Shown here: positions 11,104-22,513 of the stretch, piece after piece | How positions within the stretch are numbered: position 1 is the stretch's first letter | How the letters are laid out: the number at the start of each line of letters is the position of its first letter | Assembly: GCA_022605425.2 (NCBI GenBank) | Contig: JAKIMF020000011.1 | Coordinates: 558,001 to 622,000 of the forward strand | Length of the DNA: 64,000 nucleotides | Direction: 5' to 3' | Source of the DNA: Hamiltosporidium tvaerminnensis | Lineage: Eukaryota > Microsporidia > Dubosqiidae | Made by a program: the position numbers and the translations under genes | Notes under the pieces: generated by a model | Told to the model about the DNA's origin: nothing | Database searches by the model: none | The model's input: the letters and a program-made list of their open reading frames with translations, nothing else

Positions 11104-13467
11104 TTACATATCAATACTTTCACTGACAGCTCTTAGATCAAACACACCTTTCTTAAACAAAACACCTCTTCTCAAATCACTTACTGCCCCCTCATAAACC
11201 ATGCGTTTATCCACAAACCATTTCAACAGCCATTCCCAGTGTTTACAACCAGATAAAGTAAATGGATTACCAATAATAACCAATCCATGTTTAGCTCTGG
11301 TCAATCCTACATTCATTCTTCTTTTATCTCCAACAAAACCAACAGTATTTGTATCGTTGGATCTCACACATGAAAACACGATGTAATCTTTTTCTCTTCC
11401 TTGGTACGCATCTACATTTGCAACTTCTACTTTAGAAAATTCTTCTCCTTCGTTACAAAACATTTTACTTATCAATACTCTTTGTCCTTCATACATAGTA
11501 ATTACGCCTATTTCTTGTCCTTGTACACCACACTGTAATAATTTTCTTACAATTCCACCGACACGTACACTTTCTTCTCTGTTTAAATAACTTAATCCAC
11601 TTTCACTTACTTCTTCTTTTCCGTATACGCATAGGAAAAAACATGGCAGTGGTAATATTGAAATTATTTTTCCTCCACCGCTGTAACAGTTGAAAAGCAT
11701 ACCATTGTAAAAATATGAACTGACACTGCCACACATGATAGGATGCATTCTGTATTGAATAGCAAGTAATTCTGGAATTAAATTTAATTTAATTAATCTT
11801 TCAAATAAACTTATTCTTAATCCTAATTTACTGGCCTCGATATCTAAAATGGTGGGACCGAGTTGTTTGTGGTCTCCAACTAATACAAGTTTTTGGCATC
11901 CCATCGTGCATCCAATAAGAGTGAGTGGTTCAGTGGCTTGAACAGCCTCATCTACAATTACAGTTGTAAATTTAAGAAATGAAAGTGGTTTTCTTCCTGC
12001 GGTGACACATGTGCAGGTGACTACATCAGCCATTTTCAGTAATTTAATTTCTAAATCCATCATTTTTTTACGATCGTGACTATTTTGATGATCGTTTTGT
12101 AACTCAACTGTGTGATTCGAGGAATTCGGGTTTTTGTTTTGTGTGATTCTTTTGATTTGCTCATGGAGTGTGAGACACTCCTTGTCTTCTACGACGCCTT
12201 CCATGCTTTTACTTACAACTCTGACAACCTTTAAACCAGTTTTTGAAATTTTCTCAGTGAGATTTTCTACTGCTGTATTGCTAGGAGCTACGACCAAAAT
12301 TCGACCTTTATCGCGTTTAATAAGATTATACGTGATTACAGCCGTCGTAATAGTTTTCCCTGTGCCAGGTGGTCCTTGGATAAGTGTCAGTGGCGATGAA
12401 AGTGCTTTAGCTACTGCATTTAATTGTGTTTGGTTTAAAGCTGGAAAATTTGGCGGTGTCAATACTTCTTCATTCTTATTCATGCATTTATCAACTTTTG
12501 CTATATCTTGAATATTATTAACGAAATTGTTAATGCATTTTTCATTAATTTTTTTATTCGTAATTTCTTCAATATTATTTCCCATAATAATATCAACAAT
12601 TTCCTTAGAACACTTACTAAATATCTTTTTAATAGCATTCGTCATTCTGTCATACCCAACATTTTTAACAATAAATTCGACTGAAAATTTTTCAAAAGAC
12701 ACAACTTTTTGACTAAACACCTCCACAATAATTTCTTCAGAATATTTCGACAGCGAATGAACAAACGCCCTCGATGAAACTCGCTCACCACTCTTGCCAC
12801 TATCAACTTCAGATACAATATACAATTCATCTCCAACAGAAACTCTAGAATCTCTCTGTGGTATAACAAAAGTACCAAATAGTCGTTCATTTTCTTTTTT
12901 AAATTCTATTTTAATACCATTTTGTTTCAAACTTTCTTTAAGAATTTTTTCTTGCTGATGCTCTAATTGAACCAATTTAGTAAAAAACGAAATATATTCT
13001 TCCTCAGTAAATTTCAATTGCATTTCTTTCTTTTTATATCCTCCTTCACTTAATTTACCATTCGAATATACATTTTTATTACCATTCAAATTCTCATCAC
13101 CCACTTCCTTACCCACATTCGATCTACTACCTGTAATACCCTGTTTAAGCACATTTTCCATACATGCTCCTCCCTCTTCTTTACCCACATTCAATCTATT
13201 ATCAAAAACCACCTGCTTATACCCATCTTCTCCATCCACACACCCATCACACAATATATATAATATATCACTATTTTTAACATACAATCTAAATATATCG
13301 TTACTTTGACATTTATGACATTTCACCATCTCTATATTCAAATGTTTTGTACTTACAATATGATGGTATATATGTGTTATAGGAGAACACGGATTGTTAC
13401 AAAAACACTTTTTACACGTTCCACATTTATACATGTAATCAGTCTGCGAACAATACAAACATTTCAT
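11104..13467 (-). CDS. UPF1: UPF1/NAM7 RNA helicase (nonsense-mediated decay)
   Basis: ATP-dependent superfamily 1 RNA helicase of the UPF1 type, 787 aa, acting on cytoplasmic mRNPs in nonsense-mediated decay. Residues 1-77 form the Cys/His-rich zinc domain typical of UPF1, which contacts UPF2 and the decapping machinery. A low-complexity linker at about 85-145 contains two 'NVGKE' words. Helicase motifs: Walker A 'QGPPGTGKT' at about 364-373, Walker B 'DEAVQATEP' at about 506-514, 'GDHKQLGPT', 'YRMHP' at about 572, 'VDAYQGREKD' at about 685 and 'VGLTRAKHG' at about 720. The start is the ATG at 13467, directly preceded by CCCCC. An in-frame GTG three codons upstream lies in front of that motif and is less likely. 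The protein is shorter than fungal or animal UPF1 and lacks the SQ-rich tail. It lies downstream of RPN10 on the same strand. Confidence 0.93.
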   Translation of the reverse strand: MKCLYCSQTDYMYKCGTCKKCFCNNPCSPITHIYHHIVSTKHLNIEMVKCHKCQSNDIFRLYVKNSDILYILCDGCVDGEDGYKQVVFDNRLNVGKEEGGACMENVLKQGITGSRSNVGKEVGDENLNGNKNVYSNGKLSEGGYKKKEMQLKFTEEEYISFFTKLVQLEHQQEKILKESLKQNGIKIEFKKENERLFGTFVIPQRDSRVSVGDELYIVSEVDSGKSGERVSSRAFVHSLSKYSEEIIVEVFSQKVVSFEKFSVEFIVKNVGYDRMTNAIKKIFSKCSKEIVDIIMGNNIEEITNKKINEKCINNFVNNIQDIAKVDKCMNKNEEVLTPPNFPALNQTQLNAVAKALSSPLTLIQGPPGTGKTITTAVITYNLIKRDKGRILVVAPSNTAVENLTEKISKTGLKVVRVVSKSMEGVVEDKECLTLHEQIKRITQNKNPNSSNHTVELQNDHQNSHDRKKMMDLEIKLLKMADVVTCTCVTAGRKPLSFLKFTTVIVDEAVQATEPLTLIGCTMGCQKLVLVGDHKQLGPTILDIEASKLGLRISLFERLIKLNLIPELLAIQYRMHPIMCGSVSSYFYNGMLFNCYSGGGKIISILPLPCFFLCVYGKEEVSESGLSYLNREESVRVGGIVRKLLQCGVQGQEIGVITMYEGQRVLISKMFCNEGEEFSKVEVANVDAYQGREKDYIVFSCVRSNDTNTVGFVGDKRRMNVGLTRAKHGLVIIGNPFTLSGCKHWEWLLKWFVDKRMVYEGAVSDLRRGVLFKKGVFDLRAVSESIDM

Positions 13468-13472
13468 GGGGG
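13468..13472 (-). promoter_or_regulatory. CCCCC start signal of UPF1
   Basis: Five C residues on the coding strand abut the ATG at 13467. CCC- or GGG-type motifs next to start codons are a described microsporidian expression signal. Similar motifs precede RPN10, both large paralogues, the primase ORF and, at 8-14 nt distance, the 25896-26588 gene and the kinase. Confidence 0.6.
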
Positions 13473-13599
13473 ACACTTTTTTGTTTCTTTTTTAATATTT
13501 TTTACATTTTTTTTTATTTCGAAGTGACAAAAGACACAAAAATATTTTAATTTTAATTTGATTCATAAATTTTTTTTTTAAAATAATTTGTCAATAAAC

Positions 13600-13925
13600 A
13601 AGATAAATAGATAAGGGAAGGGGAGATAAGATGAAACTGACAGGGATAAAGAATAAAGACAAGAGACAAGGGCTAAAATACGAAGAGACAGTGAAACAAC
13701 TACGAAGAGACAAGGGCTAAACAAAAAAGAGACAATAAAAGACGAAGAGATAAAGAATAAAGACAAGAGACAAGGGCTAAAATACGAAGAGACAATAGAA
13801 GACGAGGAGACAATACAAGACGAAGGAACAATACAAGACGAAGAGACAATAGAAGACGAAAAGACAATAGAAGACGAAAAGACAATAGAAGACAAGAGAC
13901 AATAAAAGACAAGATACCAAGAATA
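13600..13925. repeat. Purine-rich minisatellite between UPF1 and RPN10
   Basis: The plus strand is almost pure A/G/C with hardly any T. A unit of about 18 bp ('agacaatagaagacgaaa' type) is repeated imperfectly at about 13790-13915. A longer block starting 'gataaagaataaagacaag' occurs twice, at about 13644 and 13748, giving a higher-order period near 100 bp. Minus-strand Ser-rich frames through it are products of the repeat and not genes. It lies downstream of the RPN10 stop and upstream of the UPF1 start. Confidence 0.8.
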
Positions 13926-13981
13926 AAGACAAAAATAATAAAAAACTTTAAAATATAAAACTATAAATACAACATAAATGT

Positions 13982-14614
13982 TTACTTGTTAGCTTCTTCT
14001 AATGATAGTTTAATAGCCAATGCAAGTTCAGGATCATCTTCAAATTCCTCACTCTTACACCCCGTCAAACTACACACTGCATCATAAAAAGACTCTTTTT
14101 CTTTAACAACAACAGATTTAAATCCATTACTTTCTATTTCTTCATTAACCCATTCACTATATTTAATACCATCAGCAAAGAATACAACACTGACTGTAAT
14201 TCCTAACTCAAGTGCAACACAAATAGAATCGATAAAACTTTTTACCATTTCATCTTCTAACTTAGTTGGTATTTCTGTACCAAGAAATACCAAAATACTT
14301 TTTTCTTCCAATTGTCGGTAATTCAGTGCCAAATACGCAAGTTTAAAAGATTTTGAAATATCAAAATCTTCGTGTAAAGGAAGTTTGTGTAAAAATTGAT
14401 TTAAATTGAATCTTTCATTGGTTGGAGTTATCATTATGTTAGGTACATATTGACAGGTAGGTATTATTCCTACAGCAGAATCTACACTATCGTTTAGTGT
14501 TGTTGATATGTAGGTGTTTAAACACTCTTTTTGTGTCATAAATCTACTTGGTAAGTAATCTTGGTTTTGCATATACATAGAATTATCTATTACAACCATA
14601 ACAGCAATAGGCAT
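13982..14614 (-). CDS. RPN10: 26S proteasome ubiquitin receptor Rpn10
   Basis: Subunit of the proteasome 19S regulatory particle that binds polyubiquitin chains, 210 aa. Residues 1-185 form a von Willebrand A domain beginning with the family signature 'VVIDNSMYM' and 'DYLPSRF', which docks the protein at the base/lid junction. Residues about 192-208 ('EDDPELALAIKLSLEEA') are a ubiquitin-interacting motif: an acidic start, then L-A-L-A-I, Ser and acidic residues. It has one such motif and ends right after it, as in compact fungal forms, whereas animals have two. The start is the ATG at 14614, with CCC at 14618-14620 on the coding strand. UPF1 follows about 500 bp downstream on the same strand, with a minisatellite between. 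Confidence 0.93.
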   Translation of the reverse strand: MPIAVMVVIDNSMYMQNQDYLPSRFMTQKECLNTYISTTLNDSVDSAVGIIPTCQYVPNIMITPTNERFNLNQFLHKLPLHEDFDISKSFKLAYLALNYRQLEEKSILVFLGTEIPTKLEDEMVKSFIDSICVALELGITVSVVFFADGIKYSEWVNEEIESNGFKSVVVKEKESFYDAVCSLTGCKSEEFEDDPELALAIKLSLEEANK

Positions 14615-14617
14615 AGA

Positions 14618-14620
14618 GGG
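14618..14620 (-). promoter_or_regulatory. CCC start signal of RPN10
   Basis: A CCC triplet lies three bases upstream of the ATG on the coding strand, matching the start-site motif seen at UPF1 and other genes in this window. Confidence 0.5.
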
Positions 14621-14639
14621 CTATTGAAAATAGAATTTA

Positions 14640-15010
14640 TAGTGATTGTTAGTAGTAAAAATATAAAAATATTAAAGGATTAAGGAATTATAAGGAAAAT
14701 ACAAAAGAATAAAAGAATTAATAAGAAATATTAAAAAAATATAAGATGGTAAAAGAAATATAAGAAAATTAAGGAATTATAAGGGAAATACAAAAGAATA
14801 AAAGAAAATATTAAAGAAATATAAGAATAAGGGAAATGTAAAAGAATAAGAGAAGTGTAAAATTATTTTAAAAGAATTATTATGGATTGCAAAAGAAAAA
14901 GAAGAGGACCTAGAAAGAAAAATATAAAGAGAAATATAAAGAGGAATTTAAAGGGATATATTAAAGGGAATTTTAAAGGGATATATTAAAGAAAATATAA
15001 ACAGAGATAT
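14640..15010. repeat. Low-complexity purine-rich tract upstream of RPN10
   Basis: Imperfect repetition of A/G words such as 'aaatataag', 'aaaagaata' and 'aaggaattataagg' on the plus strand, ending in 'ttaaaggg' words. It lies immediately upstream of RPN10, with the same purine-rich plus-strand asymmetry as the minisatellite on the other side of that gene. No gene is visible in it. Confidence 0.6.
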
Positions 15011-17076
15011 TAAAGGGGTTTCTTTTTGTTTGGTAAATATTTTATAAAATAAAATTTGGGGTAAAAAAAATACTGGATTTATAATGAAAAAGCTTATTAA
15101 TTTAATAATGTTTTAAGAGTTGGAAAACTTTGTCACCCCAAAATATACGAAAGGAATGATCTTCATGAGATTTATTAAGTTTAATATTTGATATTGACTA
15201 TCATATAAGAGTACTTCGACTTGAACTGGCTGATTTATCTAAGTTAGATGAAATGATTCCTGGGATGTGGGAAGAAAAAAAGTAAATAAAGAGTTAGGAT
15301 GAAAATATCGAACTATTTGATATATCGGAATATTTACTAAGACAGGGTAAATATAGATTGTAGTTGGAACAGATTTATTTACAGACCTTAGAATCACGGG
15401 AATAAATAAAAAGAGCAAATTAAAGAGAAAATCAATAATAAAGCTCAGGTTTTCATTATCAAAAGCTTATTTTAAATTTATATATTGCAGTGACACAGCT
15501 ATTTCATAAAAAATTGATATTATTCATGAAAAAAATTCAAAAAAAAATATTCAAAGTTATATAAAACTAGAAATAATGAGATATTTTGCGTATATAAATT
15601 CATTTATTTCTTAGGAAAAGAAATATATGTCAATACGGAACTGATATTTTTACGTATTAAAGAAAAAAAATGTATTCTGGAGTGCAGAAAAATGTGATTA
15701 TCTTAAAAATATGAAATATGTAAAGGAAAGTGTGAAATGAAGCAAAAACTGATCAAAATTAAACAAAGGTAATCCAGGAAATGCACTAATACACTCAAAT
15801 AATTATAAATTTAAGTTTTTAAGCAAATTCGAAGTCTGTTTGTTCTAGTCTTGAAATCTAATTTTAAAATAGAAGTAGTCATCATAATTGAAACTGATGT
15901 CGAAATTCGGAATAATAAACAAATATTTTTATTAAAGATATAATATATATGCGTTAAACACTTTAATATCGATTTTACTTTGCATAATTTGCTTTTCATA
16001 GCTTAAACCGAAATAATAGGGCAACAAGGTTGGTTAGGTATGATATAAGTCATATTTATAGATTTCATTTGGCTTGTTCCTTACCTTACAAATGAAAGAC
16101 AAGACATATACGAATCGAAGCTTTGCTGACTTACAGGCGTTTCCTAGACTTTTTTCTTTTGATTGTTATGGTTGTCAGCTAAATGAAAACCTTCCATGCT
16201 CGAAGAATAAAGAGTGTACCTAGCAGCGAACTCGTTTGTTAAAAATTAAATTCTGATATCTTTACCACTAGACTATTTGAACTGACCATATATACATTAT
16301 GTATACGATTCTCTAGTAATAATATACAATACTATGTTCACAGAAAACAACGTATGTACATAAAATTAAACAAATATTAACAGCAATATATCTTTTTGTC
16401 GAAGAACTTAAAATGATAATTGAAACCATTTCTTTTGGTTAAAAAAATTTTTGTCAGACAAAATGCTTATAAGAGCTGAATGTGCTCATATGGAAATTTA
16501 ATACACTAAGCACAAATTTAGTCGATTTATTATACTCGCTATAATACAGTAAACGAACAAGGAATGAAACGGACAAGCAAAGATTAAAATGATTGATTCT
16601 GAAATTTTAATAGTAATGAATAAATTCAAAAAATTGCTTTCAAATAGAAGAGATCCTAGCAAAAAGAACTGAGCAAATACCAAAAAAAGCGAAAATATAA
16701 ATCAAAAATAAAGAGATAATATATAAAGTGGTACAAATGAATTTTATACTGAAGAGTTATTATGTATTGTTTAAGAGTTATATTTTTATCCTTTGATATG
16801 TATTAAATATATAAAAAAACTTCATATTTTTACGATTTTGGTTTTTTTAACTTTGAAATTATTTATTTCTTCACTGGAAATACTTAACAATGCTTTACTT
16901 AAGTGTTTTATAAGTTCGATTACGTTTAAAGATTTTTTCAATGTCATAACATATTAACCAAACAATTTATCTATTTAGAATATAAAAATATCTTTAAAAA
17001 AACGTTCTGGATTTCTTGAATTATAATTTGTCCAAATCGAGTATATTTTGGTATATAAGAATAAATGAATTAGAAA
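15011..17076. other. Gene-poor region upstream of the first paralogue
   Basis: No supported gene. A coding-like but stop-ridden stretch around 15.2-15.4 kb may be an old element remnant. A tRNA-like pair of boxes on the minus strand at about 16221-16288 does not fold as a tRNA and is noted under rejections. The last 100 bases (from about 16985) are alignable with the region upstream of the second paralogue at about 54085. Confidence 0.5.
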
Positions 17077-17080
17077 CCCC
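17077..17080 (+). promoter_or_regulatory. CCCC start signal of the first paralogue
   Basis: CCCC directly abuts the ATG at 17081. The second paralogue has the same CCCC at 54168-54171 before its original ATG, so the signal was kept through the duplication. Confidence 0.6.
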
Positions 17081-18772
17081 ATGGTAGTTTTAAGTTTCAT
17101 TCGGTATATCATATTGCTGACATGTATTTATCGTACATTTGGTAGCATATCCGATACTACGCAAGTTACAGAGAAAAGTCAAGATATAAATCAACCTGGT
17201 GATAGAGTTTGTAAAAAGATTGATATCAAAAAAGTTACCGAAAGTAACCCAAAAAATACAGATATTAATCAGGCATATGAAGAAAATGATCGATATGTAG
17301 AGGATAACAAGAAGAATCAAGTTTTAGAATTAAAAGACCTTATTTGTATGCCGAACGATGAAACTAATAACCCTAAAAATAATATAACAAGAAATATATA
17401 CAATCATTTCCGTGCTACTCCTGCTCGAAATGCTCATTATTTTGAAAGAAAATATGAACATCCGACGGAATTCTATAATGAACAATTTTATCAAAACCAA
17501 CAAGCCCGATCATTTAATATGTACACAGTACACTCAAATCAAGTTTCTCATTTAACATCAAATGTATATACTTGGCATATTTATTATCCATCCTTTCAAT
17601 CCTCTTCAAATATTAGATTTGCCGAAGGACCTAAGGCTTTTGTTCCATGTATTCAGACAGATAGACTATTATCGGACAATGAAATAGTTAATTTTCTGTT
17701 CCACAGATTGAATTCTTTGAATTATTTCAGAAATTTCAGAGACTTTTTACCTCTCATCGAATATCATTATACGTTTAAAAACATCAAAAATGCCTCTGCA
17801 GTAATATTCCATTCAAGAATACTTGATAATATAAGAATCAATGAAATTCAAATAAAGGGATTTGCTAAAACAACGGATGAAGAAAGACTAAGAATTTGGT
17901 CACTTTTTAGTAAAAAATATTCAAAAATAAAAATAATAGATTTTGATTCTCCATTGATATCATTTTTTCCTGGAATTATAATGTTAAAAGATTTTATTTA
18001 CAAACTGCTCACAGAAAAACGGTTAAAAGAGAGGAATATATTTAATATTTTTGTTGGAATGAAAATTATAGAAAGCTTACTCTTTTCAAGCAAAGAAATG
18101 ATTGCTGGTTTATCTAAAGAAAACAGCTTAGACATATTTAGTTATGGGCACGGTGCTACAAATATAATTATCGCTCACAAAAGAATATTTTTTACAATAT
18201 TGAAAAAAATATTGTTTAAAAATTTTAATTTGTCAAAAAAATTTATAATAAGTTTACGAATAACTGAAATGGGATGTGTTTATCTTAGTAACGATAAATT
18301 ATATTTAAACAAAGCGAATAAATATCATTTCTTGCGTGCTTTAATAGATTCAATATATTTTTTGGATGATATGTTGATGAATACTGTTTCTAACATCTAT
18401 GAAAAAAGTATTATAGATGTAGATTTACAAACCGGATATGTGGCTCATATATTCTTTGATTTTTCAGAGCTAGAAAATTTTGAAATAGATCCAGACCTTT
18501 CTCTAAAGTTTATTAAATATTATTTGATTTTGTTGCAAAACGAGGAATTTATAAGTTCCGGAAATATCAATAAAATTGTTTTTAAGAATGTAATTGAAAA
18601 TTTAGCCATCGAAGTAGATAATGTTGAGAAAGAATTGACAAACTCGTGTTCTATCCAACCAAAAGAGCATATAAATTTGCTTTTCAAATGCTTGAGCATT
18701 TTTAATTTCATTATTAAATGTGAATACAATATAAATCTACATAATAGTCTATATTTAGAGCGAATATCATAA
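17081..18772 (+). CDS. Large secreted protein, member of a duplicated family (copy 1)
   Basis: Unrecognised 563-aa protein. Residues about 1-24 form a hydrophobic signal peptide ending in small residues ('FGSIS'). Residues 25-190 are polar, Asn/Gln/Tyr-rich and probably unstructured. Residues about 190-555 are a long folded-looking segment with many Phe, Ile and Leu residues and conserved Cys at the start ('VPCIQTDRLLS') and end. The start is the ATG abutting CCCC. A paralogue at 54172-55879 is about 70% identical by eye, with flanks also alignable for about 90 bp on each side, so the unit duplicated is about 1.9-2.1 kb. The conserved core and variable N-terminus suggest a host-exposed protein. 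No domain could be named. Confidence 0.85.
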   Translation: MVVLSFIRYIILLTCIYRTFGSISDTTQVTEKSQDINQPGDRVCKKIDIKKVTESNPKNTDINQAYEENDRYVEDNKKNQVLELKDLICMPNDETNNPKNNITRNIYNHFRATPARNAHYFERKYEHPTEFYNEQFYQNQQARSFNMYTVHSNQVSHLTSNVYTWHIYYPSFQSSSNIRFAEGPKAFVPCIQTDRLLSDNEIVNFLFHRLNSLNYFRNFRDFLPLIEYHYTFKNIKNASAVIFHSRILDNIRINEIQIKGFAKTTDEERLRIWSLFSKKYSKIKIIDFDSPLISFFPGIIMLKDFIYKLLTEKRLKERNIFNIFVGMKIIESLLFSSKEMIAGLSKENSLDIFSYGHGATNIIIAHKRIFFTILKKILFKNFNLSKKFIISLRITEMGCVYLSNDKLYLNKANKYHFLRALIDSIYFLDDMLMNTVSNIYEKSIIDVDLQTGYVAHIFFDFSELENFEIDPDLSLKFIKYYLILLQNEEFISSGNINKIVFKNVIENLAIEVDNVEKELTNSCSIQPKEHINLLFKCLSIFNFIIKCEYNINLHNSLYLERIS

Positions 18773-19385
18773 ATATCAATTCTATGATTTATCTACATTA
18801 AAAGTTCTTTCTGGATTTTCTTCCATTCTTTTTTTTCTAATTTATATATTCTTTGATCATTTGTCATTATTCATTTTATATATATTTTTCTAAATAAATG
18901 AATTAGATAGTACTATAAAAGTAAATAAGGAGATGTAAAATATAAAAAATACGCTTGATACTCTCCAACAAGCTTTAGATATTCTATTATAGATAGAAGC
19001 TTAATGATTTTTATACCTAACTAATATACAGTCCATTTTCTCACTTAAAAAAATGCATCGCGTTGTAGTAAGTCTATAAACACGCATTTCACACTAAATT
19101 CGTGACCTTTTTTAAGGAAAAAGCATTTGTATCGGTGATACCTTTATACTTTCATTTCGTTTATACAATCTATTTGTAAAAATCCTGAATTGCTAAACCA
19201 AGTAATTTTTTATTATTTCAAAATTTATCACTGATCGACTTTTTTTTATATTTTTTGAACAAGAACGCTGTAAAAAAATTTCAAATTTTGAGGTTAAAGT
19301 GGGCCGATGTTTACTACGATGAATTAGATTCATGTTAAAATAGCAGCAAATTAAGTTTGCCAAGTATGATTTCTAATTTTACCAC

Positions 19386-19612
19386 AATTACGAGTGCAAA
19401 ATCGGCCTGGAGTATTCTATGCTTATCGTAAGAAGCGATTAAAAGGAATGGTTCTCCTGTTCGGGATTAGGCGTAGGGCCAACAACCCACAATTTAAAAC
19501 CACTTTGTTACGAAACCCGAAAAAGTAAACAAACCCACTGGAAAAGGATCATTAGGCGTTATTACGTAGAGCGGCCAAGATTTGTGCGGGGCTATAGTGC
19601 CGATGATGATTT
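19386..19612 (+). repeat. Family A interspersed repeat (copy A1)
   Basis: About 225 bp, also present at 30789-31008 (plus) and 47401-47632 (minus). Shared landmarks: 'ggagtattctatgcttatcg', 'taagaagcgattaaaagg', 'aggcgtagggccaacaac', 'gttacgaaacccgaaaaagt', 'agcggccaag', 'tagtgccgatgatga'. Markedly GC-richer than its surroundings and non-coding. The tail ends in short GATGA-type repeats, as in retroposed elements. The 'atcg...cgat' stem pairs. Confidence 0.8.
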
Positions 19613-22513
19613 CCGATTATAAATAAATATTTTTTTACTTAAGATTACGAAATTGTTTTGAAAGCTTCAAGATTGTTGCTTAAATTCTTTATTGTTTTTA
19701 TTATCAAGAAAAAACGTATTTCGTTCTCTTAAAACTCTTATTTTTTAATTTATTTTTCCTAATTACAATAAAATATTTTTGATTTTACAATTATCATGCT
19801 GCATTTTTCGCCTATGTATATCATATAGTTTGTTTCAAATTTCTTATATTACCAGGTATAGGTTCAAAACAACAAATACTCATAAAAATAGTCTAAATAA
19901 TTTACTGAAAAACAATGTGCTATTTTTTTCTTTAATAAGCAAATTCAGCCCAAATTGTTATAATTGAGCGCTTATAAAATAAGTTATTTGTTCTATCAGA
20001 TACATTTTTTAGTTCATATACAATAATTTACATAGCCTATTGCGTCATCAAGAGCAAAAAATGGCTGTTGTGTATTGTTTTTTTGCTAAATATTTTCTAT
20101 ATTCGTGTTTTTAGCTGCTTTGATTGTTCTTAAGACCCGCAAGAGATGTATCGATGCAAACAAAATTTTCTAATTAAAGTTTTTAAGAAAACCTAGTGTT
20201 TTCCGTCTCATTTTAAATTTTAAACAAATATTCTATCATTTTCCAACCATTAAAACATATTGGCTTCTAGCATCTACAACACGTCTTGGGGATTCATACT
20301 GTGAAAACTTCTTCCTTAAACATTTGAGAAAGTCTCACTGAGTTATCCAGGGCATAGTTTTAGACTTTTTGTGAAATATATTCTTTCGATCTGTGAAAAA
20401 TTCATTGCCACGAATTCTGTCGTAAGCTTTTAAAGCCCCCCTTTTAGTATTTTTTTATAATGATCGTGATGTTCCCAAGACATATAAACTAACGCATGTT
20501 CTTCTTAAACACCTCTTTTGTTAAATTTTTATATATTGTATGTCATTGGCGAGATGCCAAAATATTTCTTATGTATATAGGCTCAACAAAAGCTAACAAA
20601 CTTTATCGTAAGATTTAATCTGCAAAGCAGTATTATAAATTATAAAAGATGTTGTTCTTAAAAGAAATTCAAGCAATTGGTTATACATGCCCAGTAGCGT
20701 TCTATATAAGAAGTTATTTTAAATATACTTCCTTAGCCATCAAGATATTATTGTAATTCAGATAAATTTAACTTCAAATCAAATTTAATTGTATATTGAT
20801 TGTAGATTTGTTTCAGTTCTGTGCATTTACTGCTTAGGAACACGTTCTTACATTTTTCCTTAGTGATCTAAAGTTCTGGTCTTTTTATATAACCATTATG
20901 AAAAAAAAGAACAAGGATTTCTTAAATAATTTTGACATGAGAAATCTTACAGAGCTATCTACCGAATACATAATTTAATATTAAAAACTAGAATTTCTTG
21001 AAGTACTTTTTTTCAAGAACCGTTTTGTTTCTTCTTTAGGGAACCTTTGTCTAAAGCAATCGAGCCCTGGAAAAGCTTCAGAAAACATTCGTACATGAAG
21101 TGCTTAGCCAAATGTTGGCTATCGATGGCAGATTACAGCTAAACAAAAATACGCTTTAGACAATATCTCTTTCAAAAACCCCTTCAACAAACTCTTTCGA
21201 TCTAAATTATACGCATGTTTTGTAATAATATCTTTTTGTTGTTTGTATGGGTAAAAACGCTGATAGAGCCGCCTTGATTCTTTTTGGATTTATATAGACT
21301 TTACCAAATATTTATTCCAAGATTTTTGGTTAAATTCAAACGGCCATATCTGACGATTTTCTTGCATAAATTTACTGAATTATACATACACGAAATTCTT
21401 AATGCCAAAGTGGATGTATCTAGTACAGGAAGAATGAAATCTTTACGGATTGTGCAAACAGAAGACTCATTTGAGTAGAAATGACACGAAATCCGCGAGA
21501 AATTCTTGTATGGAGCTTTTTTCATTGATTAACGTTTTAGGAGAAATAAATATATTTCTTGCGAGCTAAATTTTGTCAGTTTTAAAAAAAAAATGTTTAT
21601 AACTGAAATAGAGTTACAAAAAACATCTTAGGGATCGAAACTTATTAAAAGCTAAAACGTTTTTATATTTAGCGAAGCAAAACAAAATTGTGTATTAGAA
21701 AAAATTGAGTGAGGCAAAAAATTTATATAGTGATTCTATGTTATGCGTGTTACAAAAAAAAGACCGCAGAAAAGCAAATCAGTGAAATTTGAGACCATAA
21801 TGACGAATTAAATTATTTTCCATATAAAAATAAATATCTTTTAGTTTTAATATATCTAACAACATAGGTAATACAGAAGAAGAAAGCAACGTGAATCAAA
21901 AAAAGTGCGACTTTAAAAATCGAAAGATTTTATTGTCTTCTTTATCTTGGATGTTACTTCCAAAAATACGAACGAAAAAATGTGACTAAAACTAAACAAT
22001 ACATCAAATTAAGAAAGACTATTTTTGGGGAATAATATTATGAAATTATGTTTTTGCTGCACAACTATGTTTTATCTTTACTAAGATTACGCCAAATGTT
22101 TAGAAAACTTTAATACCTTTAATTAGTTTCTATAATACTTTCAGAAAACAAATAAATAAGAGTGATATGTAAATGTTGACAATAAATGTACCGCCTACAT
22201 CTTTAATCCTAAAAAAATCAAAATAAAAGAGTATTTCTGAAATTAGGAACATGTAGAACCTAGGTATTCTGATAATCCCCCTAAGAATAAATTCATTTTC
22301 GGTAGAAAAAATGTAATTTTAAGATAGGAATAATTTAAATTACTGCTAATTACTGTTAACTCAATAAAAAAACGATTATATAGTTTTATTATAAAAACAA
22401 ATATCCTATTTAATTTAAGAACACATTTTATATGATTAACTACTAGCTTTGAGATTCTTAGAAATTTAATTCTAATGGTTGTAGTATTCTAGTGCAATAT
22501 ATTGAGTAGATAA

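Noticed and set aside
12134-12511. 125-aa plus-strand frame antisense to UPF1
   Set aside because: It lies opposite the conserved helicase core, whose motifs explain the openness of both strands.
13578-13912. Ser-rich minus-strand frames of 70 and 105 aa
   Set aside because: They are translations of the purine-rich minisatellite; several frames are open because the repeat lacks stop codons on that strand.
16221-16288. Possible tRNA on minus, with 'tagtctagtgg' (A-box-like) and 'gagttcg' (B-box-like)
   Set aside because: No acceptor, anticodon or T stem could be formed in the right places. At most it is a worn tRNA-derived sequence.
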